Assembly (NCBI RefSeq): GCF_014647595.1
Contig: NZ_BMPM01000008.1
Location: 1-64,000 of the forward strand
Origin: Paenarthrobacter histidinolovorans
GTDB taxonomy: Bacteria > Actinomycetota > Actinomycetes > Actinomycetales > Micrococcaceae
Direction of reading: 5' to 3'
DNA length: 64,000 bases
A model generated the notes under the pieces. That model ran no database searches. It worked only from the letters and a program-made list of their open reading frames with translations, and was not told the DNA's origin. How positions within the stretch are numbered: position 1 is the first letter of the stretch; each line of letters opens with the position of its first letter. Of this stretch, positions 41,674-50,459 are shown piece by piece. Made by a program: the position numbers and the translations under genes.

Positions 41674-43722
41674 CTAGCGGAGGAAGGCTGCTGCCACGCC
41701 GGCGTCCACGGGGATGTGGAGGCCGGTGGTGTGGGAGAGCTCGTTGCTGGTGAGCACGGACGCGGCGTTTGCCACGTGTTCGGGCAGGACTTCGCGCTTG
41801 AGGAGCGTGCGCTGGGCGTAGTACTTGCCCAGTTCCTGCTCGTCAACGCCGTACACCGCGGCACGCTTGGCGCCCCAGCCGCCGGCGAAGATGCCGGAGC
41901 CGCGGACCACGCCGTCGGGGTTGATGCCGTTGACGCGGACACCGTATTCGCCCAGTTCAGCGGCGAGCAAGCGGACCTGGTGGGCCTGGTCTGCTTTGGT
42001 GGCGGAGTAGGCGATGTTGTTGGGCCCGGCGAACACGGAGTTCTTGGAGGAGATGTAGATGATGTCTCCGCCCAGGCCCTGATCGATCATCACCTTGGCC
42101 GCGGCCTTGGACACCAGGAACGAGCCCTTGGCCATGACGTTGTGCTGGAGGTCCCAGTCCTTCTCGGTGGTTTCCAGCAGCGGCTTGGAGATGGACAGGC
42201 CGGCGTTGTTGACCACCAGGTCCAGGCCGCCGAAGGCGAGTACGGCTTCCTGGATGGCGGCTGCGATCTGGGCTTCGTCGGTCACGTCCGCCTGGACGCC
42301 GATGGCGACGTCGGAACCGCCCAGTTCTGCAGCGACGGCCTGCGCGCTCTCAAGGTTCAGGTCGGCAATCACTACGCACGCGCCGTCGGACGCCAACCGG
42401 GTGGCGATCGCCTTGCCGATGCCCGACGCCGCTCCGGTCACCAGTGCGATACGGGTGGCGTGCGACTTGGGCTTGGGCATCCGGGCGAGCTTGGCTTCTT
42501 CCAGCGCCCAGTACTCGATGCGGAACTTCTCGGATTCCTCGATGGGGGCGTAGGTGGAGATGGCCTCGGCGCCGCGCATCACGTTGATGGCGTTGAGGTA
42601 GAACTCGCCGGCCACGCGGGCGGTCTGCTTGTCCTTGCCGAAGGAGAACATGCCGACGCCGGGGATCAGTACGATGGCCGGGTCAGCGCCGCGCAAGGCG
42701 GGTGAGTCAGCGTCAGCGTGGCGGTCGTAGTACGCCTGGTAGTCCTCGCGGTAGGCGGCGTGCAGTTCGTTCAGGCGTTCCACTGCTTGTTCCAGAGGAG
42801 CATCGGCCGGGAGGTCCAGGACCAGCGGCTTGACCTTGGTGCGAAGGAAGTGGTCCGGGCAGGAGGTGCCCAGCGCGCCGAGGCGCGGGTGCTCTGCCGA
42901 CTCAAGGAATTCAAGAACGACGGCGTCATCGCTGAAGTGCCCCAGCTGAGGTTTGTCCGTGGAGGCCAAGCCGCGGATTACCGGGGCGAGGGCAGCAGCC
43001 TTGGCCCTGCGTTCAGCTTCGGGGAGCGCGCCGTATCCGGGGAGCTTGGCACCGAAGGGCTCGGATTTGCCGTTTTCCTTGATGTAGTTTTCGGCCTGGT
43101 CTATGATCCAGAGCGAGTTGGCCTCGGCCTCTTCGCTGGTGGCACCCCACGCCGTGATGCCGTGGCCGCCCAGGATGGTGCCGATGGCCTGCGGGTTGGC
43201 TTCCTTGATCGCCGCGATGTCCAAGCCGAGCTGGAATCCGGGGCGACGCCAGGGAACCCACACAACCTTGCTGCCGAAGACCTTGGAAGTGAGGGCCTCG
43301 CCGTCCACCGCCGTCGCAATCGCGATGCCGGAGTCCGGGTGCAGGTGGTCAACGTGGGCTGCGTCCACCAGGCCGTGCATGGCGGTATCGATCGACGGCG
43401 CAGCGCCGCCCTTTCCGTGCAGGCAGTAATCGAAGGCGGCTACCATTTCGTCTTCACGCTCGACGCCGGGGTAAACGGACTTGAGTGCCTGCAGCCGGTC
43501 CAGCCGGAGTACAGCGAGGTTCTCAGCCTTCAGTGTGCCGAGGTCGCCGCCGGAGCCCTTCACCCAAAGAAGCTCAACGTCCTGGCCGGTGACCGGGTCC
43601 TTCTCAGTGCCCTTGGCGGAGGTGTTGCCGCCGGCGAAGTTGGTGTTCCGCTTGTCCGCGCCGAGGCGGTTGGAACGGGAGATCAGCTCTTCAACAGTTG
43701 TGTTGTTTTTATGCGTGGTCAT
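41674..43722 (-). CDS. rhaD: Bifunctional rhamnulose-1-phosphate aldolase / L-lactaldehyde dehydrogenase
   Basis: A 682-residue fusion (RhaEW/RhaAD type). Residues about 15-350 form a class II aldolase domain with zinc-ligand His in VDHLHPDSG and GGHGITAWG; residues about 420-682 form an SDR domain with VTGAASGIGKAIA, the catalytic Ser in YISSKNSVF and YSATK. The aldolase gives dihydroxyacetone phosphate and L-lactaldehyde, and the SDR oxidises lactaldehyde to L-lactate with NAD. The start at 43722 sits 2 bases after the rhaI stop; the open extension to 44031 runs within rhaI. Confidence 0.95.
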   Translation of the reverse strand: MTTHKNNTTVEELISRSNRLGADKRNTNFAGGNTSAKGTEKDPVTGQDVELLWVKGSGGDLGTLKAENLAVLRLDRLQALKSVYPGVEREDEMVAAFDYCLHGKGGAAPSIDTAMHGLVDAAHVDHLHPDSGIAIATAVDGEALTSKVFGSKVVWVPWRRPGFQLGLDIAAIKEANPQAIGTILGGHGITAWGATSEEAEANSLWIIDQAENYIKENGKSEPFGAKLPGYGALPEAERRAKAAALAPVIRGLASTDKPQLGHFSDDAVVLEFLESAEHPRLGALGTSCPDHFLRTKVKPLVLDLPADAPLEQAVERLNELHAAYREDYQAYYDRHADADSPALRGADPAIVLIPGVGMFSFGKDKQTARVAGEFYLNAINVMRGAEAISTYAPIEESEKFRIEYWALEEAKLARMPKPKSHATRIALVTGAASGIGKAIATRLASDGACVVIADLNLESAQAVAAELGGSDVAIGVQADVTDEAQIAAAIQEAVLAFGGLDLVVNNAGLSISKPLLETTEKDWDLQHNVMAKGSFLVSKAAAKVMIDQGLGGDIIYISSKNSVFAGPNNIAYSATKADQAHQVRLLAAELGEYGVRVNGINPDGVVRGSGIFAGGWGAKRAAVYGVDEQELGKYYAQRTLLKREVLPEHVANAASVLTSNELSHTTGLHIPVDAGVAAAFLR

Positions 43723-43724
43723 GC

Positions 43725-44891
43725 TTACGCGCCCCATCCGGCTTGCTGGCCGCCTGCGCGGTCCTCGTTGATCTTCTTCTGGTACCCGCTGGCCTTGTAG
43801 GCAGCCATCGGGTCGGCGGGCAGGCCGCGGGATTCGCGCCACTCGGCCAGGACCGGGCGGACATCGGTGTAGAAGGCATCGTTGAAGATGCCGTTCGCGG
43901 CCAGGACATCCCCGGCGCGCTGGGCTTCGGACAGCGCCGCAGTGTCTACGAGCAGGGCGCGGGCGGTCATTTCCTGGACGTTCAGCACCGAGCGGATCTG
44001 GCCTGGGATCTTCTCTTCCAGGTTGTGGCACTGATCCAACATCAGCGCGACACCAGAGTCCTTGCCGAAACCGCCGCCACGGATGACCTCGTGCATGATG
44101 CGGAACAGCTGGAACGGATCAGCTGCGCCAACAATGAGGTCGTCATCGGCGTAGAAGCGGGAGTTGAAGTCGAACGATCCAAGCTTGCCCAGGCGCAGGA
44201 GCTGCATCACGATGAACTCGATGTTGGTGCCCGGGGCGTGGTGGCCGGTGTCCAGGCAAACGAACGCCTTCTCGCCCAGTGCCAGGGTCTGCGCGTAGGA
44301 AGTACCCCAGTCCGGAACGTCGGTGTGGTAGAAGGCCGGCTCGAAGAACTTGTACTCCAGGACCAGGCGCTGCTCTTCGCCCAGAGCTGCGTAAATTTCC
44401 TGCAGGCTTTCGGCCAAGCGGTCCTGGCGCCCACGGATATCGTCCTGGCCCGGGTAGTTGGTGCCGTCAGCAAGCCAGATCTTCAGATCACGCGAACCCG
44501 TGGCATGCATGATCCCGATGCACTCCAGGTGGTGATCAATCGCGCGGCGGCGGACCGACTCGTTGGACGAGGTGAGGGAGCCGAGCTTGTACTCGTCGTC
44601 CTGGAAGGTGTTGGAGTTGATGGTGCCCAGCCCAACCCCGAGCCCTTCGGCGTACTGGCGCAGGGCTGCGTAGTCATCCACCTTGTCCCACGGAATGTGC
44701 AGGGCCACAGTAGGTGCCAGCCCCGTGAGTTCGTGGACCTTGGCGGCGTCGGCGATCTTTTCCTGAACGGTGCGCGGGGTGCCGGGGGTGCCGAAGACCT
44801 TGAACCGGGTCCCGGAATTGCCGTAGGCCCAGGATGGCACTTCAATGGCCAGTTCTCCCAGGCGGCCCAGGGCCGATTCTGTGGTGTTCAT
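43725..44891 (-). CDS. rhaI: L-rhamnose isomerase (RhaI type)
   Basis: A 388-residue TIM-barrel isomerase converting L-rhamnose to L-rhamnulose with Mn2+ or another divalent metal. Metal-site elements are LVLEYKFFEPAFYHTD, VCLDTGHHAPGTNIEF and GSFDFNSRFYADDDLI, all typical of the RhaI branch found in Pseudomonas stutzeri and actinobacteria rather than the enterobacterial RhaA. It overlaps rhaM by four bases (ATGA), showing tight coupling. Confidence 0.95.
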   Translation of the reverse strand: MNTTESALGRLGELAIEVPSWAYGNSGTRFKVFGTPGTPRTVQEKIADAAKVHELTGLAPTVALHIPWDKVDDYAALRQYAEGLGVGLGTINSNTFQDDEYKLGSLTSSNESVRRRAIDHHLECIGIMHATGSRDLKIWLADGTNYPGQDDIRGRQDRLAESLQEIYAALGEEQRLVLEYKFFEPAFYHTDVPDWGTSYAQTLALGEKAFVCLDTGHHAPGTNIEFIVMQLLRLGKLGSFDFNSRFYADDDLIVGAADPFQLFRIMHEVIRGGGFGKDSGVALMLDQCHNLEEKIPGQIRSVLNVQEMTARALLVDTAALSEAQRAGDVLAANGIFNDAFYTDVRPVLAEWRESRGLPADPMAAYKASGYQKKINEDRAGGQQAGWGA

Positions 44892-45289
44892 GATTGTTCC
44901 TTCTGGTGTCCGATGGTGGTGTCTGTATGTACTGGCGCGGCGGCGTTTGTGACGTTGCCGGCGGCTGCCAGTTGGTCTTCAAGGTTGAAAACTTCCTCGA
45001 CGAGTTCGAAACCCTGGTCCGGGGGCAGGTCGCTGTTCGCGAACAGGGTTGCCATGTCTGCTTGCCAGCGGGCGTTGACGTCCGTGAGCGCCATGCGGGC
45101 TTGCGCTGCCGCGTAGTCTTCGCATTCCAGATAGCCGATCAGTTGACCGTCGGGTGCCAGGAACAGCGAGTAGTTGTTCCATCCGGCGTCCTTCAACGCA
45201 GCCAACATTTCAGGCCACACGGCGGCGTGGCGGCGCTTGTACTCGTCCATTAATTCCGGCTGGACGGAAGAGCGGAAACATACCCTCAT
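44888..45289 (-). CDS. rhaM: L-rhamnose mutarotase
   Basis: A 133-residue protein; the RhaM core (RVCFRSSVQPELMDEYKRRH, VWPEMLAALKDAGWNNYSLF, LIGYLECEDYAAAQARMALT) occupies residues 1-80 and interconverts the alpha and beta anomers of L-rhamnose. The tail after about residue 105 is longer than in E. coli RhaM and Ala/Thr-rich. It is the first gene of the operon rhaM-rhaI-rhaD-rhaB. No rhamnose transporter or rhamnosidase lies in the window. Confidence 0.93.
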   Translation of the reverse strand: MRVCFRSSVQPELMDEYKRRHAAVWPEMLAALKDAGWNNYSLFLAPDGQLIGYLECEDYAAAQARMALTDVNARWQADMATLFANSDLPPDQGFELVEEVFNLEDQLAAAGNVTNAAAPVHTDTTIGHQKEQS

Positions 45290-45311
45290 GCGGTTCTCCG
45301 GGTTACTCGTC

Positions 45312-45341
45312 TTTGAATCGTTTCATTTGTTACGATTCAAA
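45312..45341. promoter_or_regulatory. Inverted repeat, candidate LacI-family operator in the rha divergent region
   Basis: TTTGAATCGT (45312-45321) and its exact reverse complement ACGATTCAAA (45332-45341) flank a 10-base spacer in the 123-bp gap between rhaM and the LacI gene. The left half also reads as a near-palindromic LacI-type site TGAATCGTTTCA. One regulator could control both directions from here. Confidence 0.75.
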
Positions 45342-45412
45342 CTACCCTCGCCAAGCAGGGGGTGTCAAGGCGTTCCCACGTCCTTGATTTTCAGCCAGCG
45401 AGAACGGAAAGC

Positions 45413-46429
45413 ATGTCCCAAACAGCGAGCATCAAGGACGTCGCCAACCACGCACAAGTTGCCGTGGGAACAGTCTCCAATGTGCTGAATTATCCGGACA
45501 GGGTTTCCCAAAAGACCAAAGACCGCGTCCTCAAATCAATCGCCGAACTCGGCTTCGTGCGCAATGACGCAGCCCGCCAGCTCCGCGCCGGACAAAGCCG
45601 GACCATTGGGCTCATCGTGCTTGACGTCGGGAACCCCTTCTTCTCCTCCGTGGCGCGGGCGGCCGAAGATGCTGCAACCGCCCTGGGCAGTGTGGTGCTG
45701 GTGGGCGACAGCGGCCAGGACGCCTCCCGCGAAGCGCATTACATGGACCTCTTCCAGGAACAGCGCGTCCAGGGCCTGCTCCTGTCACCCGTAGGAGATG
45801 TCGAGGAGCGGATCGATACCCTCAGGGAACGCGGAGTTCCCACAGTCCTGGTAGATCAACTCGCGGACACGGACCGCTGCAGCTCAGTGTCCGTGGATGA
45901 CCAGGAGGGCGGGTACTTGGCCGCCAGGCACCTGCTGGACCTGGGCCGCCGTCGTCTGGCGTTCGTTGGAACCCCCTCCATCCGCCAGGTCTCCAGCAGG
46001 CTTGAGGGCGCGCAGCGTGCCGTGGCTGAAGTCCCGGAGTCGACCATGGAGGTGCTCGACTCCGCGGGGCAAACGGTCCTGGCCGGCCGGCAGGTGGGAA
46101 ACGCGTTGGTGGAGCGCGACCCGGCTGAGCGGCCCGAGGCCGTCTTCTGCTCCAACGACCTCCTGGCCCTCGGTGTTATGCAGTCATTGACCATGCTCCG
46201 CACGGTCCGTATTCCAGAGGACATTGCCCTGATCGGCTACGACGACATCGACTTCGCCATCTCGGCCGTCGTTCCTTTGTCCTCCATCCGACAGCCCACC
46301 GAAGCCCTGGGCCGCACGGCAATCGAACTCCTCGCCGAAGAGCAGGAAAGCGGCGGAACCAAGCACCGCGCCGTCGTCTTCACCCCCGAACTCGTGGTGC
46401 GCCAAAGCACCGCCGGCTCACCCAACTGA
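45413..46429 (+). CDS. LacI family regulator, probable rhamnose operon repressor
   Basis: A 338-residue regulator: N-terminal HTH and hinge (SIKDVANHAQVAVGTVSNVL, recognition helix near residues 17-25), then a periplasmic-binding-protein-like sensor (TIGLIVLDVGNPFFSSVARA, VSVDDQEGGYLAARHLLDLG, IALIGYDDIDFA). It is divergent from rhaM, so it most likely represses rhamnose catabolism. The ATG at 45413 follows a weak ACGGAAA site. The last two residues and the TGA stop lie inside palindromic repeat copy C. Confidence 0.92.
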   Translation: MSQTASIKDVANHAQVAVGTVSNVLNYPDRVSQKTKDRVLKSIAELGFVRNDAARQLRAGQSRTIGLIVLDVGNPFFSSVARAAEDAATALGSVVLVGDSGQDASREAHYMDLFQEQRVQGLLLSPVGDVEERIDTLRERGVPTVLVDQLADTDRCSSVSVDDQEGGYLAARHLLDLGRRRLAFVGTPSIRQVSSRLEGAQRAVAEVPESTMEVLDSAGQTVLAGRQVGNALVERDPAERPEAVFCSNDLLALGVMQSLTMLRTVRIPEDIALIGYDDIDFAISAVVPLSSIRQPTEALGRTAIELLAEEQESGGTKHRAVVFTPELVVRQSTAGSPN

Positions 46430-46486
46430 GTAGCAGATGACGCCGTTTTGAGCGCTCAGAACGGCGTCATCTGCGACTTACTTGGG
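46421..46486. repeat. 66-bp palindromic repeat, copy C
   Basis: GCAGATGACGCCGTTTTGAG plus C (46433-46453) pairs with 46454-46474 with a single G-T position; outer bases continue the pairing with a few mismatches to CCCAA/TTGGG at the edges. It lies between the convergent LacI and LysR genes and supplies the LacI stop codon. Same family as copies A and B. Confidence 0.9.
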
Positions 46487-46489
46487 GGA

Positions 46490-47473
46490 TTACGACGCGC
46501 GGAGCCCGGCAAGGTAGCCCATCGGCGCCAACGCGTCGGGCTGCTTCGTCTGACGGGCAATTCCGGGGTGGGATGCGGCCAGCTTGTCCGCTGCGCGGCC
46601 CAGGCATTGCAGGAAGCTGGTGATCGAGACGCCGGCCTGCGACTTCTGCCTGAGCGCAGAGATATGCCGGCGGGCTGTGCAGCCGGAGATGGTGGTTGCC
46701 ACGATCTGCTCCGTGGGTACATGGTCCATGGCAGGGACCAGTGCAATGCCCAGCCCGGAACGGACCATGCCGCGGATGGCGTCGTAGTTGTTGCTGCGCA
46801 CCGGGATGCGCGGTTTGAATCCGCCGCTGGCGCACAGGTGCCTGAGGCAGGCATCGCCGGACGTGTCCTCTTTCGACGAGACCCAGAGTTCCTGGACGAG
46901 GTCCTGCAGGGTGATGTTTTCCGCGCCGGCCAGGCGGTGGGATTCGGGGAGCAGAAGCAGCAGTTCCTCGGCAAGGAGGGGTGCTGCCACCACGTTTGAC
47001 GGCCATTGTTGGGGTACGAGGTCGTAATGGAAAACCACGGCGACATCGAGGGTGGCGTCACGGACCATGCCCGCGAGCTCCGAGGGGCTCCCTTCTTCCA
47101 GCTCCAGGGTTGAGTTGGGATGCCGGCGCAGGTACGACGCCAAGCCCCCGGGCAGGAGCCGTTGACTTGCCGTGCTGAAGCTGCCCAGGCGCATGAGTCC
47201 GTAATCGCCCTTGCTGAAACCCTTCATGTCGTCTTCCAGGTTGCCAAGGGCATTGATGATGTCATGAGCGCGGGCTACCAGGAACTTTGCGGCCTCCGTG
47301 GGGCGGATGCTTTGGGCGTCGCGCTCCACCAGCGGTGCTTGCACTGCCCGCTCCAAGGCCGCCACTTGCTGGGAAACGGCCGAGCCGGTGTAGCCGATCT
47401 CGCGGGCAGCGTCAGCGAACGAACCTGTTCTGAGCACCACGGACAAGGTGCGCAAATGGACGGGATTCAGCAT
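46490..47473 (-). CDS. LysR family transcriptional regulator
   Basis: A 327-residue regulator with a LysR HTH (LRTLSVVLRTGSFADAAREI, then GYTGSAVSQQVAALERAVQA) and an effector-binding domain. It starts 6 bases after the M20 amidohydrolase stop and is probably co-transcribed with it. A function in sensing the amidohydrolase substrate is inference. The C-terminal residues (about 280-327) are longer than usual. Confidence 0.9.
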   Translation of the reverse strand: MLNPVHLRTLSVVLRTGSFADAAREIGYTGSAVSQQVAALERAVQAPLVERDAQSIRPTEAAKFLVARAHDIINALGNLEDDMKGFSKGDYGLMRLGSFSTASQRLLPGGLASYLRRHPNSTLELEEGSPSELAGMVRDATLDVAVVFHYDLVPQQWPSNVVAAPLLAEELLLLLPESHRLAGAENITLQDLVQELWVSSKEDTSGDACLRHLCASGGFKPRIPVRSNNYDAIRGMVRSGLGIALVPAMDHVPTEQIVATTISGCTARRHISALRQKSQAGVSITSFLQCLGRAADKLAASHPGIARQTKQPDALAPMGYLAGLRAS

Positions 47474-47479
47474 GGCGGT

Positions 47480-48760
47480 CTACTTTCCTGCGGGCGGGGT
47501 GAGCAGCTGCTCAACGTCAACGGCGCCCCCCGCAGCTTCGAAGTCCAGCCGGACCTGTTCCCGGAGCCGGTCGTCGGCCAGATAGTCGGCCATGGTCAGT
47601 GCCAGTCCTACTGCGCCGTCCACGACGGCCGCGTCACCGGCCGGGCTGATGGAATGCTGGCCGAACTCCACCGTGTGCATGACGGCTGTTTCGCGGGAGA
47701 TGCTCACCGTGGGATGGATGGACGGGATCCGCAGGCTCAGGTTCCCCAAGTCCGTGGACCAGCCGCCACCCACCAGCTCGGTCTCCAGGGTGATGGTCCT
47801 GCCGCGAGAGGACATATGCCCGTGGTAGCGCGTGGCCAGGGCGTCATTGCTGCGCACGGGAAGGTAAGCGGGGAAGGGGTCCCAGTTTGTTTCCAGTCGG
47901 GTGCCGGTCAGAAGTGCCGCACCCTCCAGGATGTCCTGCACTTTCTGCGAAATATCCACCAGTCCGGCTGGGTCCAGGGAGCGGATTTCGACGACGGCGC
48001 CCGCCCGGTGGGGGACGACGTTCACCGCTGATCCGCCCTCCGTGATGATGCAGTGGAGGCGATCCGTTGCGGGAATGTGCTGCCTGAGCGCTGCAATGCC
48101 CTGGTACGCGGCCACGACGGCATCGAGTGCATTGCGTCCCATGTGCGGGGCCGAGGAGGCGTGGGCCGCAACGCCGTGGAAGGTGACCTCCACGTCGCGG
48201 ACCGCCAATGAGGCAAAGGAAGCCACCTCGTACTCACCGGTGAAGGGATGCAGCATCACCACTGCGTCGATGTCGTCGAAAGCGCCGGCCCGGGCCAGGA
48301 GTTCCTTGCCGTTTCCGTTTTCTTCGGCGGGCGTACCCAGGAGCACCACTGATCCGCCGAGCTTGTCCACGTGGGCGGCAACCCCGAGGAACGCTCCCAG
48401 CGCTGCAGCGCAGATGACGTTGTGTCCGCAGCCATGGCCAACGCCGGGAAGGGCGTCGTATTCGGCCAGGACCGCCACTTTGGGTGAGCCGGAGCCCGCT
48501 TCAGCCCGGAGTGAGGTGCGGAGGCCGTAGCGGCCAACCTGGACCGGATAGCCCCTGTAGCGAAGGAACTCTGCTGCGAAGGCCACGGACAGCCGCTCTT
48601 CGAAGCCGACCTCTGCGATGCCGTGGATGCCGTGGCTGAGTTCCTGGAGGTCGGGGGCAAGGTCGTCAATGGTGTTGGTGATGCTTCGTGCAATGGACTC
48701 GGAGGCTCCGAGGATGCCGGTAAGAGTCAATTTGGACGGGTGTGATTCCACGGTCTTCAC
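47480..48760 (-). CDS. M20 family amidohydrolase (AbgB/HipO-like)
   Basis: A 426-residue metallo-amidohydrolase of the N-acyl amino acid/aminobenzoyl-glutamate type. Metal ligands are visible in ALPGVGHGCGHNVI, the acid-base Glu in GTPAEENGNGKE, and His in VAAHASSAPHMG. It likely cleaves an N-acyl amino acid or peptide-like amide in the cytoplasm. The GTG start has AAAGGA. It is divergent from the LysR gene at 48892 and coupled to the LysR gene downstream. It may feed amino acids to, or process substrates of, the RidA/racemase/ABC locus 1.2 kb away. Confidence 0.92.
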   Translation of the reverse strand: MKTVESHPSKLTLTGILGASESIARSITNTIDDLAPDLQELSHGIHGIAEVGFEERLSVAFAAEFLRYRGYPVQVGRYGLRTSLRAEAGSGSPKVAVLAEYDALPGVGHGCGHNVICAAALGAFLGVAAHVDKLGGSVVLLGTPAEENGNGKELLARAGAFDDIDAVVMLHPFTGEYEVASFASLAVRDVEVTFHGVAAHASSAPHMGRNALDAVVAAYQGIAALRQHIPATDRLHCIITEGGSAVNVVPHRAGAVVEIRSLDPAGLVDISQKVQDILEGAALLTGTRLETNWDPFPAYLPVRSNDALATRYHGHMSSRGRTITLETELVGGGWSTDLGNLSLRIPSIHPTVSISRETAVMHTVEFGQHSISPAGDAAVVDGAVGLALTMADYLADDRLREQVRLDFEAAGGAVDVEQLLTPPAGK

Positions 48761-48837
48761 GTGGCGTCCTTTCGGAAGGGGTCTAAGGGGAGCCAGTCCA
48801 GGACTTCTTTGTCGACCGTATCTGGCTCGTTGTTTAA

Positions 48838-48858
48838 CTTAAGATACATCCAGTTAAG
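48838..48858. promoter_or_regulatory. Candidate LysR-type binding box
   Basis: CTTAA-N11-TTAAG fits the T-N11-A pattern of LysR regulators. It lies in the AT-rich 131-bp gap between the M20 amidohydrolase gene and the divergent LysR gene, 34 bases from the latter's start. Further TTAA elements flank it. Confidence 0.6.
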
Positions 48859-48891
48859 CCTTAAGAACAGCTAATCGTGCAAGAATGATTC

Positions 48892-49809
48892 ATGACTCAA
48901 AAGCCCCTCCCGGATGTCACCAGGCTGCGCCTCCTGAATGAGGTGGCGCGGCAGGGATCCCTGGCTGGTGCGGCCAGGGTCCTGGGCATTACGTCTTCGG
49001 CCGTTTCGCAGCAGATCAGCATTCTGGAACGGGAAACAGGAGTCCAGCTCCTCGACCGTTCCTCGCGGGGTGTCGGGCTCACCGGCGCCGGCGAAATCCT
49101 GGTCGAGCACGCCCGGGCCGTTGTCCGCCTTCTGGAAGCCACCCGCGCCGAAATGGACCAGCTCAGCGGCGACCTTTCCGGCAGGGTCCGCATCGGTTCC
49201 ATTCCCTCCCTGGCCCGCAACGTACTGCTGCCTGTCGCCGAAAAGCTGGAAGTGAGGGCTCCCGACGTCGAGTTGACCGTCAACGTGGTTGAACCAGTGG
49301 ACAGCATTGAGCAACTGCTGAACGGGGCCTTGGACATTGCCATCGTGGACCTCTACGACAATGTGCCCGTGGCCTTCCCCGACTATCTGGTAACGCAGGA
49401 AGTCATGAACGAACCCCTGGCCCTGATTACTCCGCCGGATTACGTGGTCCCTGCCCGGCTGAAGCTGGCGGACCTCAAGAACGAAGCCTGGGTACTCACT
49501 CCGGATGCCGGCGCCTGTGGCCAAGCAGTCCGCTATGCCTGCAGGAATGAGGGTTTCGAGCCCAACATCCGGTGGGTAGTTGATGATCTCCTGCTGCTGG
49601 TTGAGTCCATCTCCCGGGGGCGTGGCATTTCGTTGCTTCCGCCGTTCTCCGTGGACAGTGCAGTTGCGCCTGTCGGAATCCATGCCTTCGACAAGCCGCA
49701 CATCCACAGGCGCGTGCTCACTGTGACGCGCAGCAGCGACGCCAGGCGACCGATCGTCAAGGCCGTCCTGGACGAAATCCACAGCCTCCTGGGTGCCGCT
49801 GCCGCCTAA
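48892..49809 (+). CDS. LysR family transcriptional regulator
   Basis: A 305-residue LysR protein (RLRLLNEVARQGSLAGAARV, then ITSSAVSQQISILERETGVQ for the HTH) with a standard effector domain (LSGRVRIGSIPSLARNVLLP). It lies between the divergent M20 amidohydrolase and, 149 bases downstream, the RidA/ABC operon, so it could control either. The short palindrome at 49922-49939 is a possible second site. Confidence 0.93.
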   Translation: MTQKPLPDVTRLRLLNEVARQGSLAGAARVLGITSSAVSQQISILERETGVQLLDRSSRGVGLTGAGEILVEHARAVVRLLEATRAEMDQLSGDLSGRVRIGSIPSLARNVLLPVAEKLEVRAPDVELTVNVVEPVDSIEQLLNGALDIAIVDLYDNVPVAFPDYLVTQEVMNEPLALITPPDYVVPARLKLADLKNEAWVLTPDAGACGQAVRYACRNEGFEPNIRWVVDDLLLLVESISRGRGISLLPPFSVDSAVAPVGIHAFDKPHIHRRVLTVTRSSDARRPIVKAVLDEIHSLLGAAAA

Positions 49810-49921
49810 GCGGTGCACCGCCGTCGTGCGTTGGAAGGCAGTCCAAGAATCTCTTGCGGCAGCGCCAGTAAACATCGCTCTGTTGGCCGGTTAAAGCCCT
49901 CATTTTCGTTCCATGCTTGAA

Positions 49922-49939
49922 GTGATCAGTGACGATCAC
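49922..49939. promoter_or_regulatory. Short palindrome before the RidA operon
   Basis: GTGATC-AGTGAC-GATCAC, a 6-bp inverted repeat with a 6-base spacer, lies 20 bases before the RidA start and just before its ribosome binding site. It could be an operator that blocks transcription or early elongation. Confidence 0.5.
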
Positions 49940-49958
49940 CACAAAAGGAGAACGAAAA

Positions 49959-50459
49959 ATGACCACCCTCGAACGACGCTTCGCAGAGGTTCCCGGACAC
50001 TGGCAGGTGCCGGGCCGCTTCCAGATCAACCACAGCCACGGCATCCGCGTGGGGGACATGATCTACGTGGGTGGCCAGGAGGACCTCGACGCGGACGGCA
50101 ACGTCAACAACCCCGGCGACATCGTGGCCCAATGCAAGAACGTCATGGAGTCCCTGAAGAACGTCATCGAAAACCTCGGCGGAACCATGGGCGATGTTGT
50201 CCAGTTCAACACGTTCTACGCCGGCGAACTCAGCTACGACGAATGGCAGCGCACCTACGACATCCGCTTCAGCTACTTCCCCGCCCCGGGCCCCACGGCC
50301 ACCGGCATCCTCATCGGTGAGGAACTGAACCTGCCGGGCGTCCGCGTGGAGGTTAACGCCGTCGCCATCGTCGGCAGCGCCGCCACCCGCGTTGAAGCGT
50401 TCGACGGCGGCAGCCAGGCAACGCTCGACGTTCCCGCTTCGGGTGAGCCCGATGCCTGA
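49959..50459 (+). CDS. RidA family protein (YjgF/YER057c/UK114)
   Basis: A 166-residue RidA-like protein: GIRVGDMIYVGGQEDLDADG, NVMESLKNVIENLGGTMGDV, and the late PGVRVEVNAVAIVG. RidA proteins hydrolyse reactive enamine/imine intermediates released by PLP enzymes. The Arg that binds the carboxylate in archetypal RidA is hard to place here (residues near PAPGPTATGILI), so this may be a non-archetypal (Rid1-7) member. The start at 49959 follows AAAGGAG; the open extension to 49929 runs through the operator-like palindrome. It overlaps the next gene by 8 bases. Confidence 0.9.
   Translation: MTTLERRFAEVPGHWQVPGRFQINHSHGIRVGDMIYVGGQEDLDADGNVNNPGDIVAQCKNVMESLKNVIENLGGTMGDVVQFNTFYAGELSYDEWQRTYDIRFSYFPAPGPTATGILIGEELNLPGVRVEVNAVAIVGSAATRVEAFDGGSQATLDVPASGEPDA

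Noticed and set aside
41578-43800. Long plus-strand frames (375 and 360 residues) opposite rhaD
   Set aside because: Gly/Val/Asp-rich translations lacking motifs; the minus strand encodes the aldolase and dehydrogenase domains.
43723-44031. N-terminal extension of the rhaD frame
   Set aside because: It lies inside rhaI and is Arg/Pro-rich; the ATG at 43722 directly follows the rhaI stop.
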